Below are positions 15,116-23,144 of a DNA stretch of 28,787 bases, one piece after another. Positions within the stretch are counted from its first letter, which is position 1; the number at the start of each line of letters is the position of its first letter. The notes under the pieces were generated by a model. The model saw nothing but the letters and a program-made list of their open reading frames with translations. It was not told the DNA's origin and made no database searches. Source of the DNA: a virus; IMG/VR virus record IMGVR_UViG_3300046543_000089, positions 1-28,787 of that record; one strand, written 5' to 3'. A program made the position numbers and the translations under genes.

Positions 15116-16120
15116 TTAGTTCGCTGCGAGCAGCAGAGCGACCGCGTCCGGCTGCGTCACTTGGTAGCCGTAGACGTTCAGGCCACGAACCAAGTTGCCG
15201 AAGTCGTTCGGGTTCTGGAGCGACTCGACCTTCGCGATCTGCGAGGCGAACGAGATGCCTGCCTTGTGACCCGCGACGATCGAATGGCGCTTGAGCGTGC
15301 CGCCCACGGTGCCGCCCGAGAAGTCATGGCCCGCAGTCGCGCGCGGCGTGAGGTTGCTCACGTAGACCGTGAAGCGGTCGATCACGCCGATCTTGCCATT
15401 ACGCAGGATCGAGCTGCCGTCGCCCATGAACTGCGCTTGCGCGAGGTTCGACTGCATCAGGATCTGGCGCTCGACCGGCGTGATGACCAGCCAGCGATCC
15501 GTTTCCGGGATGTTCGCTTCGTCCAGCACCGAGCTGAGCGACGTGATGTACGACAGGATGTTCGCCGGCGTGAGGGCGATCGGTGCGGTATCCGTGCCGA
15601 GGTTGAACGAACCCGACACCTTGCCGGCCGTCGCGCCCATGTTGGTCGCGGCGCCACCGTTGTACGTGCCGAGCAGCACGTCCTTGTCGATGTTCATCTT
15701 CATCTGCATGGACGCGTCGTTCGTGAACATGTCCATGAGCTTCGGCTTGGCCTGATACTCGAGAACGTTGTTCACGTTCACGCCGAAGTACTTGCCCTTG
15801 TTGATCTGAAGCGTGATCGTCGACGGCGTCGGCACGTCGTAGTTCAGGTTCTGACCAACCGAGTAGCTGTAGATGTTGATCGTCGGGATGGTGTTGATGA
15901 TGACCGTGTCACCCATGCCCGAGATGTCGCCCTGCCAGTCCGTGTTGGCGATCTCGCCGAACACGGTGGCTGCGTAGAACTTCTGCGCGAGCTTGCCCGA
16001 CCAGAGGGCCGGAATGAAGGTGCCCGAATAGGCCGTGCCGCCGTAAGCGACCTGACCTGCCGGGGAGTTAAAGCCACCGCCGTTGATCGGATATACTGCG
16101 CCGGGAGTGATCGTGGACAT
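15116..16120 (-). CDS. Major capsid (coat) protein
   Basis: 334 residues. The N-terminal region (GTFIPALWSGKLAQKFYAAT, then FGEIANTDWQGDISGMGDTV) and the spaced TPSTITLQINKGKYFGVNVN, then LTPANILSYITSLSSVLDEA, IPETDRWLVITPVERQILMQ, and the C-terminal RHSIVAGHKAGISFASQIAK match the P22-coat/N4-gp56-like HK97-fold family of podoviruses. It follows the scaffold gene by 48 nt and has a strong ribosome site (TTAGGAG, six bases before ATG 16120). The length is normal for the family. It would form the icosahedral shell with the scaffold encoded upstream. Confidence 0.9.
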   Translation of the reverse strand: MSTITPGAVYPINGGGFNSPAGQVAYGGTAYSGTFIPALWSGKLAQKFYAATVFGEIANTDWQGDISGMGDTVIINTIPTINIYSYSVGQNLNYDVPTPSTITLQINKGKYFGVNVNNVLEYQAKPKLMDMFTNDASMQMKMNIDKDVLLGTYNGGAATNMGATAGKVSGSFNLGTDTAPIALTPANILSYITSLSSVLDEANIPETDRWLVITPVERQILMQSNLAQAQFMGDGSSILRNGKIGVIDRFTVYVSNLTPRATAGHDFSGGTVGGTLKRHSIVAGHKAGISFASQIAKVESLQNPNDFGNLVRGLNVYGYQVTQPDAVALLLAAN

Positions 16121-16168
16121 GCCATGCTCCTAACAAATGTTGGGTTCATGTCGCCACGACCGTGAGCG

Positions 16169-17155
16169 TCACGCTTGGACGCGTCCCTCGTTTGCGGCGA
16201 CGTAGATGTCTGCTTCAAGCTGCGCCGCTTCTTCTGCCGTGTAGGCCCCGCGTCGTACGTCCTGGAAGAACTGCGTAATGGATGCTTGCGACCACATACG
16301 CTTCTGTTCTTGAGGCGGCGTCGGGGTGTTGCGGCTCCGAGGCGGAGTGACCTGACGGTTGAGATCGTTCGCCGGGGGGGTGTTGTTCACAGGGGGGGTA
16401 GGAGGTGTCAACGTGCCTACGTATGCGTTGAAGATCTTCGCCGCGCGTTCCGCATCGAGGTTCTTCACTGCGTTGTCCAGCGCCGCTTGGCGCGGGAGCC
16501 CGTAGATCGGGTCAATCTCCTGCAGCCACGCGAGGAACCCGGGGTCGACATTGATCGCCGCCATGTTCTGCACGCTCCTGCCAAGGCGGTCGACGAATGT
16601 CTCGTGCGTATTGGCGGCTGCCTGCTGTGAAACCGTGCCCACCTGGGACTTGAGCTGTCCGTTCTCCTGCTTGAGCCGCTGAATCTCGCCGCCAAGCTCG
16701 GCCTTTACCTGGGCCACTGCCTGCGACGTTGCGCGCTCAATCAGTCCAACGAGGTCTGCTCCGAAACTCTCTTTGTCCTGGTCGGTAACAATCGGCGTCG
16801 GTGCTGCGGGGGCCGGGGCCGGCGCGGCTTGCTTCAGCGTCCCAACCTCAGCCATGAGCTGCTGGTTGCTGGCCATAAGCTGCCGTACGGCATCGTTCAA
16901 GCGCGGAACTTCTGCGTCGAACATTCCCTTGAGGGTGTGGTACTTCTGTTCCCACTTGGGCTCGGTCGGCTCCTGCGGTACAGGCGTCGGGGCCGGCTGC
17001 GGTGCGGGTGTCAGGGGCGGCTGCGGTGCCGGGGTGCCCTGCTGGATCGGCTCGCCAGTCTCCGGGTCCACTGCGGGGTTTCCGGTCTGAGCAAGCTGGG
17101 CCATATAGGCATCGGCTGCATCGGCTTGGGCCTGAACTGCGCTCGGCAACGGCAT
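16169..17155 (-). CDS. Capsid scaffolding protein
   Basis: 328 residues. The N-terminal third is Pro/Gln/Thr-rich and disordered (TPAPQPPLTPAPQPAPTPVP). The middle is helical with a coiled coil (about 150-180, GEIQRLKQENGQLKSQVGTV). The C-terminus has a Pro-rich linker and a basic helical end (RMWSQASITQFFQDVRRGAY, then EAAQLEADIYVAANEGRVQA), the sort of segment with which scaffolds bind coat. It lies directly before the coat gene. The ribosome site GGGGAGGAA is very strong. Its long leader carries three related hairpins (17185-17277), which suggests regulated translation. Confidence 0.85.
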   Translation of the reverse strand: MPLPSAVQAQADAADAYMAQLAQTGNPAVDPETGEPIQQGTPAPQPPLTPAPQPAPTPVPQEPTEPKWEQKYHTLKGMFDAEVPRLNDAVRQLMASNQQLMAEVGTLKQAAPAPAPAAPTPIVTDQDKESFGADLVGLIERATSQAVAQVKAELGGEIQRLKQENGQLKSQVGTVSQQAAANTHETFVDRLGRSVQNMAAINVDPGFLAWLQEIDPIYGLPRQAALDNAVKNLDAERAAKIFNAYVGTLTPPTPPVNNTPPANDLNRQVTPPRSRNTPTPPQEQKRMWSQASITQFFQDVRRGAYTAEEAAQLEADIYVAANEGRVQA

Positions 17156-17184
17156 ATCACTTCCTCCCCGCTCCGACTTGGTTT

Positions 17185-17277
17185 GGGCGCTCCGTCTTTA
17201 CGGTCAGCGCCCGCAGCTTTACGGTCTGCGGCAATGTGTTGGGTGTGTGCTGTTTGGCCCCGTCTCTACGGTCGGCC
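17185..17277 (-). promoter_or_regulatory. Three consecutive hairpins with a shared GACCGTARAG apex
   Basis: In the 136-nt leader of the scaffold gene (minus-strand reading): (A) 17212-17185, stem GGGCGCT/AGCGCCC around GACCGTAAAGACGG; (B) 17231-17211, stem CCGCAG/CTGCGG around ACCGTAAAG; (C) 17277-17256, stem GGCC/GGCC around GACCGTAGAGACGG. In A and C a second stem CCGT/ACGG sits above a GA bulge with loop AAAG or AGAG. The stems differ in sequence while the apex is conserved. That is the pattern of repeated protein- or RNA-binding sites, not of ordinary terminators. Confidence 0.7.
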
Positions 17278-17291
17278 GCGCAGCGCGGGTC

Positions 17292-17525
17292 CTACTTGGC
17301 CAGCTTGCGGGCGAGGGCTTCACCCTCATCCACGTACTGCAAAATCTTCTCGAGAACTTCAATCTCGGCTTGTGCTCGAGCAACATCGTCCATTGCACGC
17401 GCCTGCTTGAGCCGTCCTACCGCCTCGTCCAGCGACTCCCGAAGGTGTGTCACGAGGTGTGTGAACTCTGCTGCCCGCAGTCGCGAATACGCCGCATAGG
17501 TATGCGGCGAGACGACGCGCTTCAC
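17292..17525 (-). CDS. Small coiled-coil protein between portal and scaffold
   Basis: 77 residues, almost all helical and charged: SRLRAAEFTHLVTHLRESLD, then EAVGRLKQARAMDDVARAQA, then EIEVLEKILQYVDEGEALAR. Leu and Val at heptad positions imply a coiled-coil dimer. No family is recognised. It starts inside ATGA with the 69-aa gene. A small helical protein before the scaffold could be a portal or scaffold assembly helper. Confidence 0.6.
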   Translation of the reverse strand: MKRVVSPHTYAAYSRLRAAEFTHLVTHLRESLDEAVGRLKQARAMDDVARAQAEIEVLEKILQYVDEGEALARKLAK

Positions 17526-17731
17526 TTCGACAGCCCGTCGCCCTTGTTGGTGACTTGGCTGATTTCGCCGCCGCCGGGACGCTCGTGGAACTTGCCCGAG
17601 ATGGAAGTGGACGACGGCGAGCCAGCCACCGCACCAGCGCTGACGCTGCCGCCGGCGGTCACTTGACCCAGCTCGGCGCCATTGCGACCGTGCTGCAGGG
17701 CCGCCATGCTACCGGTTCCGCTCTTTGCCAT
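17522..17731 (-). CDS. Small Gly/Ser-rich protein
   Basis: 69 residues (MAKSGTGSMAALQHGRNGAE, then GGSVSAGAVAGSPSSTSISG, then FHERPGGGEISQVTNKGDGL). It is low-complexity and probably disordered, with no known domain. A clear ribosome site (TTAGGAG, six bases before ATG 17731) and ATGA coupling to the 77-aa gene support it as real. It may be a small head or assembly protein. Confidence 0.55.
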   Translation of the reverse strand: MAKSGTGSMAALQHGRNGAELGQVTAGGSVSAGAVAGSPSSTSISGKFHERPGGGEISQVTNKGDGLSK

Positions 17732-17794
17732 CTCGTACTCCTAACGTATGTATGTGTACGTGTCAACTACTTGCTGCGTACATGCTAACAAAGC

Positions 17795-17962
17795 TCAACC
17801 CGTTTGCGAAGGGGGTTTCGTGTCGACGATGAATGGATGGTTGTCCATCTGTCGCACGATGAAGCGCGGCGCGTCGGGCGGCGACATCAAGTTGAGGATC
17901 CGGACGGCTTCCTCGAGCGAGAAGCCTAGCCGGTGCATCTCCTGTATTTGCTCACCCACCAC
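17795..17962 (-). CDS. Small protein overlapping the portal 3' end
   Basis: 55 residues, beginning with GTG at 17962, 6 nt after a GGAG ribosome site and 8 nt before the end of the portal stop codon. The sequence reads MVGEQIQEMHRLGFSLEEAV, then RILNLMSPPDAPRFIVRQMD, then NHPFIVDTKPPSQTG. The helical HRLGFSLEEAVRILNLM part followed by PRFIVR-M-NHPFIV looks like a genuine small folded domain, and short genes just after the portal are usual in related blocks. The function is unknown. An internal ATG (residue 9) is an alternative start but lacks spacing from a ribosome site. Confidence 0.6.
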   Translation of the reverse strand: MVGEQIQEMHRLGFSLEEAVRILNLMSPPDAPRFIVRQMDNHPFIVDTKPPSQTG

Positions 17963-20213
17963 GGCTGGCTCCGAAGTTGTTCGTCACCGGCGCCCCGCTC
18001 GAGAGCTGCGCGCCCGGACCTGGACGCGGACCAGGAGCACCCTGGCCCTGCTGACCCTGCGGCGCTGGCGGCGCACCCGGCAGCAGGGGCACCTGCGACG
18101 GCCGGCCGGTCATGATCTCCTGGAGCTCCTGCGGCACCAGCGGCGCTTGGCCCGGAAGCATGACGCCGTGCTTAATCATGAACGCCTGCGCGAACTGCTG
18201 TTGCTGCATCTTCTGCTGCTGCGCCGCGGCGGCCTGCTGCTCCTGCGCCCAGCGCTGCTTGAGGACCGGCAGCGGCGCCACAATACCGGCATCCATGTCG
18301 AGCGTCTTGGCCGCGTTGCGGATGAGTTCGGCGATGCCTTCCTTGCCGACCACGTCCTGCACCATCTGGTTGCCGAGCGCGACCTGCAGGAACTGGCTCT
18401 GCTTCTGCTGCGCCGCGTCCTTCTGCATGAGCGCGACCGCGCCGCGCGCGACGACATTGACCGCGCCCTTGAGGTCGGAGTCGCTGCTGTAGCGCATGTT
18501 GTAGTAGTAGAGCCGGTCGATCGCCTGCTCGATAACCCGGTCATCGATGTTGCCGATGACCTGCTTGATCGACTTACCGGCGTTGCCCATCAGCATCGAC
18601 ATGCCCGAGGCCGTACGGCCAGCGCCGCCCGAAGGCGAGTCGCCGGTCATGTAGCGCGGGATGCCGGTGTATTCGTCGGCCAGCGCGGAGAACTGGTTGT
18701 AGACCATCATCAGTTCCTGGCTCATCGACTGCGGCTGGAAGAACTGCATCGGCGGCTGGCTGCTGTTGGACAGCGGATCGCTCGTGACCTGCCAGATCTT
18801 CCAGGGGTAAATCTGCGTGAGCTTCTCGCCCTCGGGCAGCCGATCGACGTTGTAGACGACCTGCGGCCCGCTCGCGAGCCCCATGTTGTTGACCAGCGCG
18901 CGGGCCGCCGCGTTGCAGATGCCCTGCGTGTCGCGGCACAGGTCCGCCACCGAGTTGCCCCAAAACGCGCCGGGGACTTCCTCGTACGATGCTTTGTAGT
19001 ACGGCTTGCGGCCGAGCGGGTCGGGGTTGATCGCAGCCTTGATGACCCAACTGCCGATGAGCCATGCCTCGATCGGGTACTCGGCGAGCGGATCCTGGAT
19101 CTCGGTCTCGTCCATGCCCCAGTCGATCAGCATCTGCCCCTGCACCGAGCCCCAAAACTGGAGCGCGTCGATCAGCTCGGAGGGGTTGGTCGCGACGCCG
19201 ATCGTCGCCTTGCCTTCAGCCGTCGCCTTGGCGGTGTCGACGTAGAGCCATTCCCGCAGGCCGCCCTTGCCGTAGGCATCGAGCACCGCGCGAATCGCTT
19301 GGTCCGAGTAGCCTTCGACGCCAATCAGCGCATTCAGGTCCGCACGTTGCAGCTTGTGGCGCTCGATCAGCCAGCTGTCCTCGACGTTCGACGCGTCCGG
19401 CGCCGGGTACATCATGAACGGGTCGACGCGCTCCCACTCGAGCGAGAGCTCCTGCTGCACGTCCGGCGCCCATCCGCCCGGGCCCTGCACCCACTTCAGC
19501 TTCGGGCGCTTGCGCACCACCGGCCCCTTCATGAAGGCCGAGGGGAATGTCGTGATGTCGTCGATGAATTCCGCGAGCGCGCGCAGCCAGCCGCCGCCGA
19601 GGAGCTGCGTCTGCATCTTGCGCTCCATCCGGTCGGCGTCCTGCTGCGCCATGTCTTGGATCTGCGCGAGGCCGATGTCCTTGAGCGCCATCAGCATCTG
19701 GCGCACCTCGAAGTCCGACGGGTTCTGGCCTTGCTGCATCGCCGCGGCAAGCTGCTGCTGCGCGATCTGCATGATCTCTTCGATCAGCTGCGGCGGCATG
19801 TCAGCGACCGGCGGCGCCTCGAGCGTCCACGGCTTGTCGTCGGTCGAGTTGAGCAGCACGTCGCGGATCCAAGATGCCGCCGCGCGGCACTTGTTCGACG
19901 TCAGCATCATGTAGATGGTCGTGCTGTTCTGCTCGGCAAGCTGCGCGAGCATATCCGGGTCGTACTCGCCGCGGCGCTGGCGCACCGACTGCAGCATCTT
20001 GATCTCGGCGGTCATCTCCTTGGCTTGGCGGGCGTCCCACCAGAGCTTCTTGATGTGCCCCGCGAACCCCTGCACGACCGAGTCGTTGTTCGCCGCCTGC
20101 GCGGCCGCGCGCTCCTCCGACTGCAGCTGGCTGAGCGACTTCATCTGCATGATGCCGCCAACCGAAGTCGATCCTGGCGCTTGGCCCGAGGTGAGGTTGA
20201 TGGCCTGTGCCAT
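17952..20213 (-). CDS. Portal protein
   Basis: 753 residues, in the large podovirus portal class. The core has VPGAFWGNSVADLCRDTQGI with ICNAAARALVNNMGLASGPQ, the portal helix hairpin region. Later come YTGIPRYMTGDSPSGGAGRT, then ASGMSMLMGNAGKSIKQVIG and NIDDRVIEQAIDRLYYYNM, a pattern typical of these portals. The C-terminus is Gln-rich helical (WAQEQQAAAAQQQKMQQQQF) and Pro/Gly-rich, possibly a barrel or disordered tail. It forms the dodecameric DNA entry ring and docks the terminase. Start ATG 20213 makes TAATG with the SGNH gene stop. Confidence 0.9.
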   Translation of the reverse strand: MAQAINLTSGQAPGSTSVGGIMQMKSLSQLQSEERAAAQAANNDSVVQGFAGHIKKLWWDARQAKEMTAEIKMLQSVRQRRGEYDPDMLAQLAEQNSTTIYMMLTSNKCRAAASWIRDVLLNSTDDKPWTLEAPPVADMPPQLIEEIMQIAQQQLAAAMQQGQNPSDFEVRQMLMALKDIGLAQIQDMAQQDADRMERKMQTQLLGGGWLRALAEFIDDITTFPSAFMKGPVVRKRPKLKWVQGPGGWAPDVQQELSLEWERVDPFMMYPAPDASNVEDSWLIERHKLQRADLNALIGVEGYSDQAIRAVLDAYGKGGLREWLYVDTAKATAEGKATIGVATNPSELIDALQFWGSVQGQMLIDWGMDETEIQDPLAEYPIEAWLIGSWVIKAAINPDPLGRKPYYKASYEEVPGAFWGNSVADLCRDTQGICNAAARALVNNMGLASGPQVVYNVDRLPEGEKLTQIYPWKIWQVTSDPLSNSSQPPMQFFQPQSMSQELMMVYNQFSALADEYTGIPRYMTGDSPSGGAGRTASGMSMLMGNAGKSIKQVIGNIDDRVIEQAIDRLYYYNMRYSSDSDLKGAVNVVARGAVALMQKDAAQQKQSQFLQVALGNQMVQDVVGKEGIAELIRNAAKTLDMDAGIVAPLPVLKQRWAQEQQAAAAQQQKMQQQQFAQAFMIKHGVMLPGQAPLVPQELQEIMTGRPSQVPLLPGAPPAPQGQQGQGAPGPRPGPGAQLSSGAPVTNNFGASRGG

Positions 20214-21385
20214 TACATTTGCCCCGGTTTCCAGATGGCTTCAGACGTGGTCTTGTTCCAGAGCGTGAAGTTGTTCACCGCGTAGACCCCGACGTCCTGC
20301 ACGAACAGCTGCGGCGTCGCATTGCCGGGAGTCGCCGGCGCCACGATCTCCTGGCAGAACACGTACTCGCCGTTCGTCTTGACCTGATTGATCGGCGCGG
20401 CCGTGCCGCCGGAGTCGAATGCGAGCGCTGCCGTGTAGCCATTGGGGCTCGCCGCGAGACCCGTGACCTTCAGGTGGCCCGAGTAGACCAGCGTGTCGCC
20501 CGCAGAGTACGACGCGGAGCTCGCCCCCGCACCGAACAGCGCATAGGCGCCCGTGCCGCTCGACTTCGTGTACGTGAAAGTGTTGCCGGTGTAGGGAGCA
20601 GCCGCCGCCGCGCTCGCGCCGGTCGCACCCGTAAAGTTCGGGCCCCAACCCGTCGGGTTCGTGCCGCCGGCCGCGAACGAGCCGTTCTGCAGCATGTTCG
20701 CTTGGTTGTTGGAAGCCGCTTCCGAGAAGCCCGCGAGGTACACCGGCGCAATCAGCGAGCCCGGGTTCGCGAGCGACGCGCCGAACGCATCCGAGATGGT
20801 CTGCGCGCCCAGGTCGTTGGGGTGAGTGCCGTCGGCAGAGAGCGTCGCCTTATAGTTTCCCGTCGATGCGTCGACGGTCAGGCGGAACATGTCGAGCAGC
20901 GGCAGCCCGTAGTACTGCGCGAGCATGTAGTAGAAGCGCTGGACGTTGCGGCAGGCAACCGGGTAGTTGTTGTTCGCCGGCGGCGTCGTGAGGATGACCG
21001 CCACGCCCGCGTTCAGCAGCGTGCGCACCGTCTGCTCGAGCGTGTTCATCAGCGCGGTGATGCCCGCGTTGGTGCCGCAGGTGGGCAGATCGTTGGTGCC
21101 GGACTGCAACAGGCACACATCCGCGCCCTTCGCGATCACGTCGGTGATGACCCGGGACAGGATCTGCGCGGCCGTCTGGCCGCTGACGCCGGCGTTGCTC
21201 AAGACCTGGAACCGGCCGCCGCCCTTCATCAGCGTCGCTTCGGCGTAGCCATTCGAGAGGGTCCAGACTCCACCGCCCGAGACGGCAGAGTTGGATTGCG
21301 TGATCGAATCCCCGAGGGGGATGGCGCGCAGCAGCGCCCGTTTGGCGAGGACTGCGCTGAATGGGGCGAAGGCGCGCATGCCCAT
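20213..21385 (-). CDS. SGNH/GDSL-hydrolase tail or head protein (first copy)
   Basis: 390 residues. SGNH blocks: GDSIT (25-29, Ser27), Gly in NAGVSG (64-69), GTND (96-99, Asn98) and DGTHPN (185-190, Asp185/His188). The C-terminal half is a beta-sandwich-like region (NNQANMLQNGSFAAGGTNPT and onwards), ending NKTTSEAIWKPGQM, related to the ending of the second SGNH protein at 8716-9909. It should hydrolyse ester (acetyl) groups on a surface glycan. Its position between terminase and portal is unusual for a receptor-modifying enzyme. It is translationally coupled to the small beta-protein before it and the portal after it. Confidence 0.85.
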   Translation of the reverse strand: MGMRAFAPFSAVLAKRALLRAIPLGDSITQSNSAVSGGGVWTLSNGYAEATLMKGGGRFQVLSNAGVSGQTAAQILSRVITDVIAKGADVCLLQSGTNDLPTCGTNAGITALMNTLEQTVRTLLNAGVAVILTTPPANNNYPVACRNVQRFYYMLAQYYGLPLLDMFRLTVDASTGNYKATLSADGTHPNDLGAQTISDAFGASLANPGSLIAPVYLAGFSEAASNNQANMLQNGSFAAGGTNPTGWGPNFTGATGASAAAAAPYTGNTFTYTKSSGTGAYALFGAGASSASYSAGDTLVYSGHLKVTGLAASPNGYTAALAFDSGGTAAPINQVKTNGEYVFCQEIVAPATPGNATPQLFVQDVGVYAVNNFTLWNKTTSEAIWKPGQM

Positions 21386-21678
21386 TACGACCCCCAGCCG
21401 GCCGAGACCGAGAGTGCCGCGGTGCCGGTCAGCGTAATCGCCGCCAGCTTCTTCATCCCCGCGACGCCGAAGACTTCGACGAGCCCCGGCGGGATCGGCA
21501 CGCCGGCGGTGGTCGCCGCGATGCTCGTGTCACCGGCCGCGAGGTAGGCGGTGTTCGCACCGCCGTTGTAGATGCGCACCGCCGCGCAGCCCGCAGGCAG
21601 CGTGATCGAGCTGCTCGCCACGCCGGCGGTCAGCACCTGCGTGCTTGTATTCGGATTCAGCTCGAAGGGAGTGTCCAT
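21385..21678 (-). CDS. Small beta-rich protein preceding the first SGNH gene
   Basis: 97 residues from ATG 21678. A TTG at 21690 would add four residues and has GAG 11 nt before it, so the start is uncertain. Sequence: NPNTSTQVLTAGVASSSITL, then PAGCAAVRIYNGGANTAYLA, then GVPIPPGLVEVFGVAGMKKL, then AAITLTGTAALSVSAGWGS. It is a compact all-beta domain like small phage spike or decoration units. It recalls in kind the C-terminal half of the 178-aa protein before the other SGNH gene. TAATG coupling to the hydrolase gene suggests a structural partner. Confidence 0.65.
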   Translation of the reverse strand: MDTPFELNPNTSTQVLTAGVASSSITLPAGCAAVRIYNGGANTAYLAAGDTSIAATTAGVPIPPGLVEVFGVAGMKKLAAITLTGTAALSVSAGWGS

Positions 21679-21704
21679 AGCCGTCGGCAAGTGTAGGGGA
21701 ACTC

Positions 21705-21732
21705 GCTAACGTATAGCACATAACCTGCTAAC
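21705..21732 (-). promoter_or_regulatory. Double GTTAGC element with TATA box after terminase gene
   Basis: Minus strand: GTTAGCAGGTT (21732-21722), then ATGTGC, TATAC, then GTTAGCGAG (21710-21702). The first part has the same layout as the element at 2652-2674. It lies in the 62-nt gap between the terminase stop and the next gene, one of the few real gaps in the block, so it is a good place for an internal promoter or operator. Confidence 0.45.
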
Positions 21733-21740
21733 AGGAAAGA

Positions 21741-23144
21741 TCAAACCCACCTAAATGGGGACGCACCGATTACCTGCGCTTTGGTCCGCGTCGAGCCGCC
21801 CGTCAGGTTGCCGTCGGCGTGCATCGCGGCGTACTGGTGCGAGTCGGCGATGTGCGAGTGCCGGTTCTTCTCCGGGGTGTCGTCAACGTCACCGTTGTTG
21901 CGCAGCTTGTAGCGATAGCCGCCGCGCAGCGCGTTGATGAGCGCCTTGCAGCGCGGGTCGATCAGGTGGGCGGGCTTGCCGTCCACCATCCGGGTCAGCC
22001 ACTGGTCGACCGCCGACACCCGCTGCACGATCGAGTTGCTGCGCGCGGAGATGACGCGGAAGCCCTCTTGCTTCAGGATGTCGAACACGCTCCTCTCGTC
22101 GGTCTGCGCGCGCTGGGTGCCTGCCGGGTCGCCTACCACGAGCACATCCATCCCCGCGAAGCGCGAGGCCAGCAGCGGCCTCAATTTCTCGCGGATGAAC
22201 CGCAGCTCACCCATCCCGTCGCTGGTCAGCTCGTCGTACGTGAGGAAGCGCCCCTGCGGGTCGATCTGGTTGATCGTGCAGGCCGGCGTCAGCCCGAAGT
22301 CGTGCCCGAGGATCAGCGGCCGCGTGCTCATGCGGATCGGCCGCAACTCGCTCTTGGCGACGTGCAGGTCCATGTCGAAGGAGCGGAACACCGGCTGGCC
22401 GGAGAGCGACTTGCCGAATTTGCCGTGGACAAAGATGTCGATCCAGTCCTGCGACTTCCCTTCGCACAAGTTCTCGTAGTAGTCGTCCTTCAGGTAGTGC
22501 AGCCAGTCGGCAGACGGCGAGAGCCCCGACGGCTGGAAGAACACCGCGGCGTTGGCCGGCGGGTTCGACAGGTACGTCTCCCAAAACGTGTCAAGGTCAG
22601 GGGGGTTGCTCATCCCCCAAAACTTGTCGATCTGGTTGCCGTAGTCGTCGCACGCGCCCACGCCGTTGTCCGCCTTCGATGGGTAGCGCCCCAGGCGCCC
22701 CTGCAGCGTGTCGAACACCTCGGGGTTCAGCTCCCGGAACTCGTCCGCGATCGCGAAGGTCGCCTGCAGCGAGAGCAGCCGCCGCACGTCGCCCGCGTCG
22801 TCGAGGCCCCGGAACAGCACTTCGCACTCGACGTCGGAGAACTTGAGCACGAACCGGTAGTTGGTCTTCTCGAGCATGCCGGCGAGGCCGTCAGGGTACC
22901 AGCGCAGGAAGTCGGGGATCGACGTGTCGCGCAGCTGCTCGCGGGACTGCCGAATCCAGATCGCGCGCGAGCGCCGGATGCCGTCGCGGCACGCGCGGAT
23001 GCGCTTCGACTCGTAGGCGATCTTCAGGATGCCCGCGGTGGTCTTCGTCGAGCCGACCGGGCCCACGACCAAGTTGATGAACTTGTCGGAGGCGAAGAAC
23101 CCCGAGAGGGTGCGGGGGGGCTGGTAGCTCAGCTGCTCGCTCAT
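21741..23144 (-). CDS. terL: Terminase large subunit
   Basis: 467 residues. ATPase domain: Walker A GPVGSTKT (28-35), Walker B ATFAIADE (128-135, Asp134/Glu135) and a coupling-type segment FWGMSNPPD (175-183). Nuclease domain of RNase H type: Asp282 in LILGHDFGLTP, Asp339 in VLVVGDPAG and Asp434 in HSHIADSHQY. It drives DNA into the prohead through the portal and cuts concatemers. The length and motif order are complete. ATG 23144 overlaps the small-subunit stop (ATGA). The Walker A loop has Val-Gly-Ser instead of the classic Gly-rich loop but keeps GxxGxxKT. Confidence 0.93.
   Translation of the reverse strand: MSEQLSYQPPRTLSGFFASDKFINLVVGPVGSTKTTAGILKIAYESKRIRACRDGIRRSRAIWIRQSREQLRDTSIPDFLRWYPDGLAGMLEKTNYRFVLKFSDVECEVLFRGLDDAGDVRRLLSLQATFAIADEFRELNPEVFDTLQGRLGRYPSKADNGVGACDDYGNQIDKFWGMSNPPDLDTFWETYLSNPPANAAVFFQPSGLSPSADWLHYLKDDYYENLCEGKSQDWIDIFVHGKFGKSLSGQPVFRSFDMDLHVAKSELRPIRMSTRPLILGHDFGLTPACTINQIDPQGRFLTYDELTSDGMGELRFIREKLRPLLASRFAGMDVLVVGDPAGTQRAQTDERSVFDILKQEGFRVISARSNSIVQRVSAVDQWLTRMVDGKPAHLIDPRCKALINALRGGYRYKLRNNGDVDDTPEKNRHSHIADSHQYAAMHADGNLTGGSTRTKAQVIGASPFRWV

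Noticed and set aside
17185-17277. Repeated TTTACGGTC units taken for a CRISPR-like array
   Set aside because: Spacing is irregular, units are about 10 nt, and no cas genes are present. They are loops of hairpins.
17748-17766. TTGACA on the minus strand before the 69-aa gene
   Set aside because: No -10 hexamer at a useful distance before the ribosome site, so I do not call a promoter.
13874-20285. Very long plus-strand open frames (over 760 and 840 codons) opposite coat, scaffold and portal
   Set aside because: They are Arg/His/Val-rich antisense shadows caused by high GC. The minus-strand frames have recognisable families and coupled starts.
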